DNA from: Pseudomonadota bacterium
GTDB lineage: Bacteria > Pseudomonadota > Alphaproteobacteria > Puniceispirillales > Puniceispirillaceae
Assembly (NCBI GenBank): GCA_027620495.1
Contig: JAQCEA010000004.1
Coordinates: forward strand, 88,373-152,372
Length of the DNA: 64,000 nucleotides
Reading direction: 5' to 3'
In this document: positions 27,176 to 36,535 of the stretch, one piece after another
Layout: the number at the start of each line of letters is the position of its first letter
Numbering within the stretch: position 1 is the stretch's first letter
Made by a program: the position numbers and the translations under genes
The notes under the pieces: model-generated
The model's database searches: none
What the model saw: the letters and a program-made list of their open reading frames with translations, nothing else
Told to the model about the DNA's origin: nothing

Positions 27176-29327
27176 CCGCCTGCCAAAGCGTTTGTTTTAG
27201 GTGCAGCTGGCTGGCTGGCTGGTCATCTTGATCAATAACGGTAATTAACGCATCGGCGCAAATGGCGCTGTCGGTGCTGACCATCACTGGGTTGATTTCG
27301 ATTTCAATTATATCTGGTCTCGCCTGCATCAAGCGTACCAGCGTTTGTATCTGATCCAAGATCGCCTGACGTGATGCGGCTGGCCCCCCGCGAAATCCGT
27401 CAAAAAGTCGGGCCATACGCAAGCCATCCAAGGCCGCTTGCACGGACATATCATCGGCGGGGACAAGCAGGGTTGTTGCATCCTGCAAAATTTCCGTCAT
27501 AACGCCGCCGCTGGCCATCGTTAATACCAGTCCAAATTGCGGGTCACGCCGCAGGCTGACCATCAATTCGACGATGGCATTGCTAATCATCGACTCAATT
27601 AAAATACCATCAAGCCGTGCATTTGGCGCATGAGTTTCTAAGCTGGTGATTATACTTGCTATAGCGGCGCTAAGTTCATCGCTTGATGTGATGTTCAACT
27701 GAACCCCGCCAATTTCAGTTTTATGACCAATGTCAGCACTGCAAATTTTTGCCGCCACCGGATAGACCAGATCAATATGATCAAATGTTTTGGACACCGC
27801 CGCTGTCATTGGCAGTTGGTGGAAAGGCGGCACGTGCAAACCAGCGTCTGCCAAGATGGCTTTTGCGGTTGCCTCATCAAGCTGCCTAAAGCGGCTACCC
27901 ATCAGAGGGGCGGTGCAAAATGGGTGCGGCGGATTGGCCAAAAGGGCGGTGCGTCTTTTGCCATAATTTGCTGCGGCGCTCATTGCCTGCATACATGTTT
28001 CAATACCCTGCATGGGCGCGACACCTGCCTGCAGAATATGAGACCGCGTTTCTGCATCTAAATTTTCTGGCAAGATGCTGCAGATGGCCGCCGGTATGCT
28101 GGCTGTTTGGCAGGCCTTTATGAAGCTGTCGCTGTCAGCGCGATAATAGGGTTTGCTTTCGTCAAGTCCGGCCGCTGGGTAATCCTGTATTAAAACCGCA
28201 CTATCATACCCGTCTTCAAGCAGGCATTTAAAGACCGGCAATGTCCGTTCATAATCGCCCCAAATTGGCGTTGTATAATCAAGCGGGTTGGTGACCGTGG
28301 CGGTGTGCGGTAAAAGCTGGGTGAGTGCGGCGGCGGTGTGGCTGGATGGCTGAACAAAATCAAGATCAAGCGGCGCGGCGTAATCTGCCAGCATTGTGGC
28401 CCCACCGCCAGAACAGGTAAATCCCGCAATTTTTTGGCCAGTTGGCACCCCGGCAATGGTCAGGAATTTTAATAATTCAACAAATTCAGACGGTGTCGCA
28501 ACACGGCAAATACCAAGTCGCTTGAAAAAGGCAGAATAAGTGGTGTCGGTTCCAGATAGTGACCCGGTATGGCTGGCGGTGAGACGGGCGCCAATTTCTG
28601 ACACGCCGGTTTTTAGCGCGACAATAGGAATATTTTTTTCGATGGCACGCATCGCCGCGCTGGCAAATTTTTGCGTGTCTCGGATCGCTTCAATATGCAA
28701 GCCAATTGCCCGAACATGCGGCGCTTCAAGAAAAATATCAATGAAATCCTCTAGCCGTAATGACGCCTGATTGCCAACCGAAACCATATAGCTTAACGGC
28801 AAATGACGCTGGCTCATGGTGAGGTCAGACGACAGCATGCCACTTTGCGTGATGATCGCCGCACCAAACCCCGGATGCGTGCCGCCATGCGCAAATGGCC
28901 AAAGCGCTAATTGGTCATGATAATTGATCAGCCCGTAACAATTTGGCCCCAGCAACGCCATATCGCCAGCTGCCTCAATCAATTCAGCCTCGGCCTGTTG
29001 CCCCGTAGACCCAAGTTCAGAAAACCCCGCTGTATAACAAACAACCCCCCCAGCACCGCGGCGTGCCAGGCTGGCTGTAATGTCAATTGCCGCTTGTTTT
29101 GGCACCGCCAGAAAAGTCGCGTCCGGGGCCTCTGGCAGTGCATCAATATCGGGAAAACAGGGGATGCCAGCAATATCATTGCGCTTTGGGTTCACCGGCC
29201 ATAATGCGCCGGTATAGCCAATGCGCCGACATTCATTTATCACCGTTGCCACATCGCCGCCGCCAACAAGGGCAACATGACGGGGGCGAAGAAGGCGCCG
29301 TAAATTTTGCCGGCGTTGTGCGGTCAT
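27159..29327 (-). CDS. NDP-forming acyl-CoA synthetase, fused alpha-beta type (module A)
   Basis: A 722-aa ADP/GDP-forming acyl-CoA synthetase related to acetyl-CoA synthetase (ADP-forming), protein acetyltransferase Pat and succinyl-CoA synthetase. The N-terminal CoA-binding Rossmann domain (VALVGGGDVATVI), the GPNCYGLINY ligase segment and the phosphohistidine motif ASHTGSLSG (His253) are intact. The C-terminal ATP-grasp domain (from ~residue 500) has GHKTEIGGVQLN, RRDPQFGLVLTMASGGVMTEI and EIEINPVMV. It likely activates the catabolic substrate; gamma-butyrobetaine or carnitine is an inference from the neighbours. ATGA overlap with the upstream acyl-CoA dehydrogenase gene. A second copy lies at 40.3 kb. 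Confidence 0.85.
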   Translation of the reverse strand: MTAQRRQNLRRLLRPRHVALVGGGDVATVINECRRIGYTGALWPVNPKRNDIAGIPCFPDIDALPEAPDATFLAVPKQAAIDITASLARRGAGGVVCYTAGFSELGSTGQQAEAELIEAAGDMALLGPNCYGLINYHDQLALWPFAHGGTHPGFGAAIITQSGMLSSDLTMSQRHLPLSYMVSVGNQASLRLEDFIDIFLEAPHVRAIGLHIEAIRDTQKFASAAMRAIEKNIPIVALKTGVSEIGARLTASHTGSLSGTDTTYSAFFKRLGICRVATPSEFVELLKFLTIAGVPTGQKIAGFTCSGGGATMLADYAAPLDLDFVQPSSHTAAALTQLLPHTATVTNPLDYTTPIWGDYERTLPVFKCLLEDGYDSAVLIQDYPAAGLDESKPYYRADSDSFIKACQTASIPAAICSILPENLDAETRSHILQAGVAPMQGIETCMQAMSAAANYGKRRTALLANPPHPFCTAPLMGSRFRQLDEATAKAILADAGLHVPPFHQLPMTAAVSKTFDHIDLVYPVAAKICSADIGHKTEIGGVQLNITSSDELSAAIASIITSLETHAPNARLDGILIESMISNAIVELMVSLRRDPQFGLVLTMASGGVMTEILQDATTLLVPADDMSVQAALDGLRMARLFDGFRGGPAASRQAILDQIQTLVRLMQARPDIIEIEINPVMVSTDSAICADALITVIDQDDQPASQLHLKQTLWQAVTTAL

Positions 29328-30484
29328 GTACCAAGCGGCCGCAGCAGATTGCGGGTGATGATATGACGTTGAATTTCCGAGGTGCCATCCCAGATTCTTT
29401 CAAGCCGTGAATCGCGCCACAGGCGCTGGACTGGCAAATCATCCATTAACCCCATGCCGCCATAAATCTGCACCGTATTGTCAGCCACCCGGTTCAACAT
29501 TTCCGAACAATAGAGTTTGACCATGGCCGCGTCACTATCTGTCATCACGCCCTGATCCGCCTTGCTAATGGCGTCTTTTACCAACAAATCGGCCGCGCGC
29601 AGTTCCACCGCCATATCAGCAAGCTTAAATCCGGTGGCCTGAAATTTGCCAATGGCCTGACCAAATTGTTTGCGTTCTGCGGCCCAGCTTGTTGCCATCT
29701 CAAACAGACGTTCAGCCTTGCCGCAACAGGTGGCCCCAACCCAGATCCGTCCCATGCCAAGCCATTTGCCGGACAGTTCAAGGCCGCAACCTTCCTCGCC
29801 AAGAATATGATCCGGGCTCAGCCGCACATCATTAAAATCCAGTTTGAAATTCAGATAGCCGCGATAGCTCACGCAATTATAGCCAACCTGTATGTCAAAG
29901 CCGGGCATGCCAACATCAACCAAAAAGGCGGTGATTCTAGGGCGTGGCCCCCGCGGTGTTTCATCATGGCCGGTCACGGCAAAAACAATCGCAAAATCGG
30001 GCATCACCGGGCCGGATATGAAATGTTTTGACCCGTTTAAAATCCAGTCGTCACCGTCGCGTTTGGCATTGCTCTTCATTGACATGATGTCTGAACCTGC
30101 TTCGGGTTCGCTCAGGGCAAAAAGCTCGCGTTTGGCACCGGTGACGCATGGGGCTAGATATTGTTCCTTTTGGGCGCCTTCGGTGGCAAGAAGCAATTCG
30201 GTGGGGCGCGCAACCCATGCGTGAAGCGCGTGGCTGGTGCGGCCAAATTCACGTTCAATGACCGCCATGCTGGTATAATCTAGACCGCCACCGCCAACAT
30301 TTTCTGGCAAATTGGCGGCAAATAACCCCACTTCCTTGGCGCGGGACTCAATCTGCCGGCCCAGTTCAATCGGCACATGCCCCTCTCGATCGACAAGATC
30401 TTCATGTGGCAGCATCTCTTCATCAACAAACCGCCGCGTTGATTCCTGCAGCATCTGCTGTTCATGTGTTAGACCATCAAGCAT
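29324..30484 (-). CDS. Acyl-CoA dehydrogenase family (module A)
   Basis: A 386-aa FAD enzyme that would desaturate an acyl-CoA. Seen: FALSEPEAGSDIMSMKSNA (FAD contact), WAAERKQFGQAIGKFQATGFKLADM, and QIYGGMGLMDDLPVQRLWRDSRLERI. The segment near the C-terminus is RIWDGTSEIQRH: the position where most family members have the catalytic Glu (YEGT) holds Asp366. It may use Asp as base or a residue elsewhere, as isovaleryl-type enzymes do. It is the same length as its paralogue at 42.4 kb. Predicted role: desaturation of gamma-butyrobetainyl-CoA to crotonobetainyl-CoA. Confidence 0.84.
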   Translation of the reverse strand: MLDGLTHEQQMLQESTRRFVDEEMLPHEDLVDREGHVPIELGRQIESRAKEVGLFAANLPENVGGGGLDYTSMAVIEREFGRTSHALHAWVARPTELLLATEGAQKEQYLAPCVTGAKRELFALSEPEAGSDIMSMKSNAKRDGDDWILNGSKHFISGPVMPDFAIVFAVTGHDETPRGPRPRITAFLVDVGMPGFDIQVGYNCVSYRGYLNFKLDFNDVRLSPDHILGEEGCGLELSGKWLGMGRIWVGATCCGKAERLFEMATSWAAERKQFGQAIGKFQATGFKLADMAVELRAADLLVKDAISKADQGVMTDSDAAMVKLYCSEMLNRVADNTVQIYGGMGLMDDLPVQRLWRDSRLERIWDGTSEIQRHIITRNLLRPLGT

Positions 30485-30507
30485 CGCTTTGTCCTCTGTT
30501 TTCTCGC

Positions 30508-31392
30508 CTACATCTTTTTTAGGTTAAGTTTGGCACGCGCTTCGGCTGGGGTCAGCACACGCCCCCCCATGCGTTCAATAATGCCAACAACGCGTTCAAC
30601 AAGTTGCTCGTTGCGCGCTGGCACCCCGCGATCGAGATAGATGTTATCTTCCAGACCAACGCGGACATTACCGCCCATCGCCACTGCCGCGGCGGCCATC
30701 GGCATCTGCATGCGTGAAATGCCAAAAGAGGCCCAGCTTGCATCTGTTGGCAATTCGTCTTTCATCACCTTCATATTATCAACAGACTGGTCAGCGCCCC
30801 ATGGAATACCAAGGCAGATTTGAAACATTGGCGGGGCATCAATAATACCCTCGGCAATCATTTGTTTGGCAAATCTGATATGGCCAAGCTCAAATACTTC
30901 AAGTTCTGGTTTGACGCCAATTTGTTGGACCATTGATGCCATTTTGCGCAAATAGGGCGGCGTTGAAATATAAATTTCATTGCCGTTGCCAAAATTCATT
31001 GTGCCACAATCAAGGCTACAAATTTCAGGCTTGCAGGCGATCACATGGGCCAATCGTTCTTCTGGGCCAACCATATCTGTGCCGGGTCCGGGTAGCGCCG
31101 GATCAGATTCGCTCGGCACCCAGTCACCACCCATCCCCGAGGTCAGATTGATCACAACATCGGTATCGCTGTCGCGGATTAGATCGACGGTTTTGCGGAA
31201 TAAATCGACATCGCGTGACCCTTTGGTTGTTTCTGGGTTGCGGACATGGATATGGGCAACAGCCGCGCCAGCCTTTGCCGCGGCAATGGCCGAGTCAGCA
31301 ATTTCCTGAGGAGTCACAGGGACATGCGGGTTCTTGTCGCGGGTATCGCCAGCACCGGTGACGGCGCATGTTACAATCACATCATAATTCAT
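30508..31392 (-). CDS. BKACE family (DUF849) beta-keto acid cleavage enzyme (module A)
   Basis: A 294-aa TIM-barrel enzyme. The zinc ligands include HIH (47 and 49) in [14 protein letters not shown], and [15 protein letters not shown] supplies the conserved Glu. The sequence [13 protein letters not shown] matches the carnitine-pathway subgroup. BKACE enzymes join a beta-keto acid with acetyl-CoA to give an acyl-CoA and acetoacetate; in the carnitine pathway dehydrocarnitine becomes betainyl-CoA. Ribosome site AGGAGG is 10 bases before ATG 31392. It leads a group BKACE, acyl-CoA dehydrogenase, synthetase on the minus strand, separated by 150 bases from the dehydrogenase upstream. Confidence 0.9.
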   Translation of the reverse strand: MNYDVIVTCAVTGAGDTRDKNPHVPVTPQEIADSAIAAAKAGAAVAHIHVRNPETTKGSRDVDLFRKTVDLIRDSDTDVVINLTSGMGGDWVPSESDPALPGPGTDMVGPEERLAHVIACKPEICSLDCGTMNFGNGNEIYISTPPYLRKMASMVQQIGVKPELEVFELGHIRFAKQMIAEGIIDAPPMFQICLGIPWGADQSVDNMKVMKDELPTDASWASFGISRMQMPMAAAAVAMGGNVRVGLEDNIYLDRGVPARNEQLVERVVGIIERMGGRVLTPAEARAKLNLKKM

Positions 31393-31450
31393 TGTTGCTT
31401 TGCCTCCTCAATAGACCATGTATCGTCCGATCATCTGACCAAATTTTGTA

Positions 31451-31492
31451 CGAAATTTATAAATTTTCGACAGTAAAATCATTTTTTCGACC
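31451..31492. promoter_or_regulatory. Possible regulator site between module A dehydrogenase and BKACE
   Basis: Two directly repeated TTTTCGAC motifs at 31465-31472 and 31485-31492 are spaced 20 bases start to start, close to two helical turns. They overlap a 19-base imperfect dyad CGAAATTTATAAATTTTCG at 31451-31469 (two mismatched pairs). AraC/GlxA-type regulators bind two direct half-sites about 20-22 bases apart, and such a regulator is encoded 2 kb away (33.3-34.4 kb). The pattern is by eye, so confidence is low to moderate. Confidence 0.35.
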
Positions 31493-31542
31493 GATCATGC
31501 AGATTAAAAAACGTCCAATGTCATATGGCTGTTGTTGGTGCC

Positions 31543-32487
31543 TTAGCTCTTTTGCTGGGCGATCTTTAGGATGCGGGCGATTTTCTGGTCGCGTTCGGCA
31601 GCCATTGTCTTAAAACTTTCGCCCCCGGTCATATCATTGCAACCATCAACCATTGCATTACGCAATGCGGGTGTGAGTTCTGGTGCCTCTAGACGTGTCC
31701 ACGGTAATTTCAAAGCTGGCCCAAACTGGTCAAGGTTTTTGGCCATACCGCCTTCACCACATGCGACATGAAAGGCCATACATTGGCCCTGAACGGCCAT
31801 TCTTGATGCTGGGCCAAAGCGCAGTGCTCGGTCAATATCCTCGGGACTGGCCTCGCCATTGGCGACCATATGTAATGCCTCGCGCCACAACGCTTCTTGC
31901 AGACGTGTTGCCACAAAGCCGGGTATTTCCTTTTTCAACCGCAATGGCTCTTTGCCAGCATGGTGGTAAAATGCCATCGCCCAGTCAATGCTGTCTGTCG
32001 TGGTTTTAGCGCCGCCCACAATCTCGACAAGTGGCAGCAGATAAGGCGGGTTAAACGGGTGTCCGACAAGTGTTCGTGCCGCGATGTCACACCGTGCCTG
32101 AATATCACTCATCAGCAAGCCCGATGTGCTAGATGCGATAACGATATCTGCACCAACAATCTTGCCTAATTTGTGATAGAGGTCCTGTTTTTCCTCCAGC
32201 CGTTCTACCGCGCTTTCCTGAATAAATTCGGCGCCTGCCACCGCATCTTCAAGATTGCTGGTGATATATAGCCGTTCAAGTGATGCCGTATCCGCCAAGC
32301 CAAGTTCAATTAAACAAGGCCAGGCGGTTTCAATGATCTCGCGAAATGCAGGCTCTTCTGCTGGGTCGTGAAGATAGGCCCGTACATCATAGCCGCGTGC
32401 CAGAAAATGCGCGGCCCAGCCACCGCCAATCGGACCGCCGCCAATGCTGGCAATTGTAGACAAAGAGGATATTTCTGGAAGTGCCAT
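31543..32487 (-). CDS. 3-hydroxyacyl-CoA dehydrogenase family, carnitine-dehydrogenase-like (module A)
   Basis: A 314-aa NAD+-dependent enzyme. The Rossmann loop is GGGPIGGGW (16-24), and IASSTSGLLMSDIQARC, VGHPFNPPYLLPLVEIVGGAKT and IPGFVATRLQEALWREALHMV are the typical motifs of L-carnitine dehydrogenase relatives. It would oxidise a 3-hydroxy acid to the 3-keto acid, probably carnitine to 3-dehydrocarnitine. Unlike its copy at 43.6 kb it has no thioesterase domain. AAGGAGG five bases upstream selects ATG 32487; an upstream ATG at 32502 is less likely. It ends 150 bases before the BKACE start. Confidence 0.87.
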   Translation of the reverse strand: MALPEISSLSTIASIGGGPIGGGWAAHFLARGYDVRAYLHDPAEEPAFREIIETAWPCLIELGLADTASLERLYITSNLEDAVAGAEFIQESAVERLEEKQDLYHKLGKIVGADIVIASSTSGLLMSDIQARCDIAARTLVGHPFNPPYLLPLVEIVGGAKTTTDSIDWAMAFYHHAGKEPLRLKKEIPGFVATRLQEALWREALHMVANGEASPEDIDRALRFGPASRMAVQGQCMAFHVACGEGGMAKNLDQFGPALKLPWTRLEAPELTPALRNAMVDGCNDMTGGESFKTMAAERDQKIARILKIAQQKS

Positions 32488-32514
32488 GCTGGCCTCCTTC
32501 ATGTTGATGGGGGT

Positions 32515-33318
32515 CTATTTACCTTTAAAGACAGGTTCACGTTTTTCGACAAAGGCGCGCACGCCTTCTTCTGCATCCTCGCTTTTCAGCATTGCCCGGT
32601 ATGTTGGCAAATCGCCGCTGCGCATAATGTCAAAAGCTGTGGACAGGGGTTGCTGGTCAATATGCCGCAAAACCTCTTTGATTGATTGCACGGCAAGCGG
32701 CGCAAACCAGGCGATATCATCTGCCCATTTGCGCGCTGTTTCCATCAGCTTGTCGGCTGGGACGACTTTGTTGATCAGCCCATAATGCGCGGCTTCACTT
32801 GCTGGCATGCGCCGTCCCAACAACAGCATTTCCATTGCAATATTATGCGGAATTAACCGCGGCAGGCGTTGGATCGCACCAGAATCGGGGATGATCCCAA
32901 GTGGCATTTCCGGCAGGGCAAATTCGACATGATCGGCCGCAATCATAAGATCACATGCCATCGCAATTTCAAATCCGCCCCCAATCACAAGGCCATTCAG
33001 CGCCGCGATCACCGGTTTGTTCATCGTCCAGTTTTCGGTCAATCCGGCGAATCCGCCATAGCCATAATCACCATCGTCCCACCATTCATCTAGCTTGGCA
33101 TCACCGCGGTCCAGCGCTTTTAGATCCCAGCCTGCAGAAAAGATACGATCACCAGCGGCGGTCAAAATCGCCACGCGCAGATCATCATCCTTGTCAAATG
33201 CTACAAAGGCATCGGCAACGGCCTTGCTCATTTCATGGTCAATGGCGTTTACTTTCGGCTTGTTCAGGGTGATTTCCATCACATGCCCGCGTCGTTCAAT
33301 CAGCACATGTTCCGACAT
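32515..33318 (-). CDS. Enoyl-CoA hydratase, CaiD-like crotonobetainyl-CoA hydratase (module A)
   Basis: A 267-aa crotonase. The active-site glutamates Glu117 (GGGFE) and Glu137 (ALPE) are present, with PDSG at 144-147 after them. The markers FSAGWDLKA (60-68) and the tail S-E-D-A-E-E-G-V-R-A-F-V-E-K-R match carnitinyl-CoA dehydratase CaiD. It would hydrate crotonobetainyl-CoA to carnitinyl-CoA. The start has AGGAG upstream, located inside the end of the regulator gene, which overlaps it by 19 bases. The dehydrogenase gene follows 27 bases on. Confidence 0.87.
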   Translation of the reverse strand: MSEHVLIERRGHVMEITLNKPKVNAIDHEMSKAVADAFVAFDKDDDLRVAILTAAGDRIFSAGWDLKALDRGDAKLDEWWDDGDYGYGGFAGLTENWTMNKPVIAALNGLVIGGGFEIAMACDLMIAADHVEFALPEMPLGIIPDSGAIQRLPRLIPHNIAMEMLLLGRRMPASEAAHYGLINKVVPADKLMETARKWADDIAWFAPLAVQSIKEVLRHIDQQPLSTAFDIMRSGDLPTYRAMLKSEDAEEGVRAFVEKREPVFKGK

Positions 33319-34370
33319 GTCGCTTTCTCCTGTTTTGCTTTTCGTTCAATGTGGGTGACGGCATAGGTCGTTCCCGGCCAATTTGGTGCCTGATCCTCAT
33401 CTGGCCAGGCCCGGCGGTATTGGCTGGGTTTGCGGCCAAAGGTTCGGGTAAAACAAGATGAAAAATAAGACATAGAATTGAACCCGGTGGCCACTGAAAT
33501 TTCGCGGATGGTCATATTTGTGCTGACAAGAAGCGTGCGTGCATATTGCAGTTTCACCAGTCGGCAAAACTGCACAACGCTACAGCCAACATGTTTGTTA
33601 AAAAGCCGCTCTAATTGACGCTGGGCTATGCCAAGCTGTTTGCAAATATCTGGAATCAGGATACTGTCTTCGATCCGCTCTTCAAGATAAGCGATGGTCT
33701 TTTGAATGACTGGGTGGGCTTCGCCAGCCGTAGTTTTTGGGCCAGGCCTTTGCGGAAATTGGCCGTCACACCGAAAATGATGCAGCATCTGCGAGGCAAC
33801 TTCTCTGGCAAGATCATGATCATGGGTCTGTTCAATACAGTGCAACATCAAATCAACCCCGGCCATACCACCAGCACAGGTCATGATATTTTGGTCGATG
33901 GTGAACATCTGTTCTGCTGGTTCAATTTGCGGAAAGGTTTCTGCAAAGCCGGCAAATAATGACCAATGCGTGGTGGCTTTCTTGCCTGTCAGCAGCCCGG
34001 CACGGGCGAATATATAAGCACCAATTTCAACACCAATCAGAAAAATGCCATGGCGGGCCTGACCGCGTAACCAGCTTGTCAGCTTTTCGTCTGAATAACG
34101 TTCGGCCCCCCAGCTTCCAAGCAGGACAATATAACTGGCCTGGCTTTTGCCGCTGGCGATTTCATCACAAGTAATCGTCATGTCATTGCTGGCTTGAACC
34201 AAGCCGCCATGGCGTGACAAAAACTGCCAGCGATAGAGCGGATGCGTGCTGAGGTAATTGGCAATCCGCATCGGCTCAATCATTGTGGTCAAACTGGCCA
34301 TGTTGAACCGTGGCAGCAAAATAAACTGCACCAATTCAGCCTGTTTCGATGCGGTGTTGGTAATTGCCAC
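33300..34370 (-). CDS. GlxA/CdhR-type AraC-family regulator (module A)
   Basis: A 356-aa regulator with a DJ-1/PfpI-like sensor (residues ~10-200; ATTHWSLFAGFAETFP and CAGGMAGVDLMLHCIE) and an AraC HTH (residues ~225-330; LGIAQRQLERLFNKHVGCSVVQFCRLVKLQYARTLL and ATGFNSMSYFSSCFTRTFGRKPSQYRR). It is related to carnitine-dehydrogenase regulator CdhR and GbdR. It is embedded in operon A between the aldehyde dehydrogenase and the hydratase gene and overlaps the latter by 19 bases, so it is likely the local activator. The C-terminal ~25 residues continue beyond the usual HTH end into the overlap. Confidence 0.87.
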   Translation of the reverse strand: MAITNTASKQAELVQFILLPRFNMASLTTMIEPMRIANYLSTHPLYRWQFLSRHGGLVQASNDMTITCDEIASGKSQASYIVLLGSWGAERYSDEKLTSWLRGQARHGIFLIGVEIGAYIFARAGLLTGKKATTHWSLFAGFAETFPQIEPAEQMFTIDQNIMTCAGGMAGVDLMLHCIEQTHDHDLAREVASQMLHHFRCDGQFPQRPGPKTTAGEAHPVIQKTIAYLEERIEDSILIPDICKQLGIAQRQLERLFNKHVGCSVVQFCRLVKLQYARTLLVSTNMTIREISVATGFNSMSYFSSCFTRTFGRKPSQYRRAWPDEDQAPNWPGTTYAVTHIERKAKQEKATCRNMC

Positions 34371-34405
34371 CCGGCTATCCTCTTGTCTGCGTCAAATTTG
34401 TGGGG

Positions 34406-35890
34406 TCAGCGCATAACAAAAGGGTTGGTCATTGGCGCATCGGAAATATTCAGCCACGCCGTCTTTGGCCGGGTGTAATCATAAATCGCTTGCATGCCGC
34501 TTTCGCGCCCATAGCCAGACTCCTTGAACCCACCAAATTCAGCAATTGGCGATACCACCCGGTAGGTGTTGACCCACACAATGCCAGCACGCAGCGCTTT
34601 GGTCATGCGCAACGCCCGCGCGCCATCACGGGTAAACACACCAGCCGCCAGTCCAAACTGGCTGTCATTGGCAAGCTGCAGCACCTCATCTTCTTTATCA
34701 AAACGTAAAACACTTAACACCGGGCCAAACAGCTCGGTGCCAACAATGGTCAAATCCTGACGCGGGCAAGCAATAATTGTTGGCGGGTAATACCAACCGC
34801 TAGCAGGGGTGTTGCCGCGATGACCACCGGTGAGAATGGTGCCGCCTTCGGCTTTTGCCATTTCGACTTGACGCTCGATATGTTCTATCTGTGCGTAGGT
34901 AGCCAGCGGCCCCATTTGGGTGGCTTCGTCTAGCGGGTCTCCCAGTTTAATGGTCTGGGCCTGTTGCAGCATTTTATCAAGAAATTCGTCAGCAATGCTG
35001 TTGTGCAGATACAGTCTTGACCCGGCTACACAGCTTTGACCGCTGGCACCAAAAATGCCAGCGATTGATCCATTTACCGCACTTTCGATATTGGCATCAT
35101 CAAAAACAATGAATGGCGATTTGCCGCCCAGCTCAAGCGAGACTTGGGCAAAGTTTTCTGCTGAATTGCGTACCACATGACGCGCCGCCGTGGTGCCGCC
35201 GGTAAAGCTAATCCGCTGGACAAGCGGGTGCGACGTCAATACCCGCCCACAAGGGTCGGCATGGCCGGTGACAATATTAACGACACCTTCTGGAAAGCCA
35301 GCCTCTTCAACCAGCTTGCCAAATTCCAGCATCGCCGCCGAGGCATGTTCAGATGCTTTCAAAACAACTGTATTGCCAGCCGCCAATGCTGGGCCAATTT
35401 TGACCGCAACAAGGAATAATTGCGAATTCCATGGCACCACTGCCGCGATCACGCCAAGCGGTTCACGCAAGGTTAAGGTGATCATGTCAGGTTTATCAAT
35501 GGGCAGGGTTTGGCCACTGATTTTATCCGCACAGCCAGCATAAAAGTGAAAAAATTCGGCAATATATTTTGCCTGCCAGCGCGTTTCTTTCAGCATTTTG
35601 CCGGTATCAATCGTTTCGATCCGGCCAAGATGTTCTGATTTTTCATCCAGCAATTCAGCAAGGCGGCGCAAATATTTGCCGCGCTCGGTTGGGGTCAGAC
35701 GCGCCCATGGCCCATATGTAAATGCCGCATGTGCCGATCCAACCGCCTTGTTGATATCATCTTCGGTCGATTCGGGTATGCTGCACCATGGCTGTTCGGT
35801 TGCCGGGTTTATACTGTCAAATCTTTTGCCATCACTGGCATCTTGCCAGATGCCGTTAATGAACATTTTATAACGAACGCTTTCAGGCAT
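34406..35890 (-). CDS. Aldehyde dehydrogenase superfamily protein
   Basis: A 494-aa NAD(P)+-dependent enzyme. Seen: VVPWNSQLFLVAVKIGPALAAGNTVVLKASE, the Glu motif LELGGKSPFIVFDD, and the catalytic Cys in FGASGQSCVAGSRLY. The C-terminus has GYGRESGMQAIYDYTRPKTAWLN. Position at the head of module A suggests a role in making or using a betaine; oxidising 4-trimethylaminobutyraldehyde to gamma-butyrobetaine would fit, but the substrate is not shown by sequence. Divergent from RidA across 181 bases containing an AAAGCC-TAT-GGCTTT hairpin at 35944-35958. Confidence 0.87.
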   Translation of the reverse strand: MPESVRYKMFINGIWQDASDGKRFDSINPATEQPWCSIPESTEDDINKAVGSAHAAFTYGPWARLTPTERGKYLRRLAELLDEKSEHLGRIETIDTGKMLKETRWQAKYIAEFFHFYAGCADKISGQTLPIDKPDMITLTLREPLGVIAAVVPWNSQLFLVAVKIGPALAAGNTVVLKASEHASAAMLEFGKLVEEAGFPEGVVNIVTGHADPCGRVLTSHPLVQRISFTGGTTAARHVVRNSAENFAQVSLELGGKSPFIVFDDANIESAVNGSIAGIFGASGQSCVAGSRLYLHNSIADEFLDKMLQQAQTIKLGDPLDEATQMGPLATYAQIEHIERQVEMAKAEGGTILTGGHRGNTPASGWYYPPTIIACPRQDLTIVGTELFGPVLSVLRFDKEDEVLQLANDSQFGLAAGVFTRDGARALRMTKALRAGIVWVNTYRVVSPIAEFGGFKESGYGRESGMQAIYDYTRPKTAWLNISDAPMTNPFVMR

Positions 35891-35943
35891 GAGCCCCCCC
35901 CCTTTATCTTGCAGTGCTAGTAAAATCCCTACAATATCTCGTT

Positions 35944-35958
35944 AAAGCCTATGGCTTT
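35944..35958. promoter_or_regulatory. Small inverted repeat in the divergent promoter region
   Basis: AAAGCC (35944-35949) and GGCTTT (35953-35958) with a 3-base centre lie between the aldehyde dehydrogenase (minus) and RidA (plus). The dyad is perfect but short, and may be an operator or an RNA hairpin. Confidence 0.3.
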
Positions 35959-36071
35959 GTTACGCTATTATTTTCATATTTTAGTCATATCGTGACGAAA
36001 AATTGAAAATCTGTATAGGCTGAATATTACTTAATTGGCTGGGGCGAGGTCGGTAGCGAAGGGGAAAGCGC

Positions 36072-36458
36072 ATGACGAAGCAGATCATTGGTGATCCATT
36101 GGTGATCAACGGGCGGCGTCTGTCGCTGTCGCGTGCGGTGCGGGCAGGTGATTTTGTGTTTCTCACCGGTCAGGTGCCGATGCAAAATGGCGCGGTGATG
36201 ACGCATGGCAGTATAGAGGATCAAACCCGCGTGGTGCTTGATGATATAACGGCGACGCTGGCATTGGCTGGCTGTGATCGCAATGATGTTGTCAAATCTA
36301 TGGTGTGGTTGACGTCACGTGATGATTTTCCCGGGTTCAATGCGGTTTATGCCGAATATTTTCCAGAACAGCCTCCCGCACGCTCAGCCATTGTGAATGA
36401 ACTGCTGGTTGATGTGAAAGTCGAAATCGAGTTGATTGCCTATAAGCCGCAGGCCTAA
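36072..36458 (+). CDS. RidA family (YjgF/YER057c/UK114) protein
   Basis: A 128-aa protein. The family core is FVFLTGQVPMQNGAVMTHGSIEDQTR, with the C-terminal PPARSAIVNELLVDVKVEIELIA containing the conserved Arg of the RidA site. RidA proteins hydrolyse reactive imines/enamines or protect PLP enzymes from 2-aminoacrylate. In a catabolic island it may clear an imine intermediate. The ATG follows GGGGAAAGCGC. It is the only plus-strand gene between module A and module B. Confidence 0.9.
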   Translation: MTKQIIGDPLVINGRRLSLSRAVRAGDFVFLTGQVPMQNGAVMTHGSIEDQTRVVLDDITATLALAGCDRNDVVKSMVWLTSRDDFPGFNAVYAEYFPEQPPARSAIVNELLVDVKVEIELIAYKPQA

Positions 36459-36535
36459 CCAGCACAATTTTGTGATTATGCTTAGCCATCCATGCGCAGG
36501 TGGGCAGGCGGCGCTATGCCCGCCAGTCAGACCGG

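Noticed and set aside
31543..32487. Ordinary fatty-acid beta-oxidation 3-hydroxyacyl-CoA dehydrogenase for module A
   Set aside because: The adjacent BKACE, CaiD-like hydratase and CdhR-type regulator, together with the sequence motifs, point to carnitine dehydrogenase rather than FadB-type enzymes.
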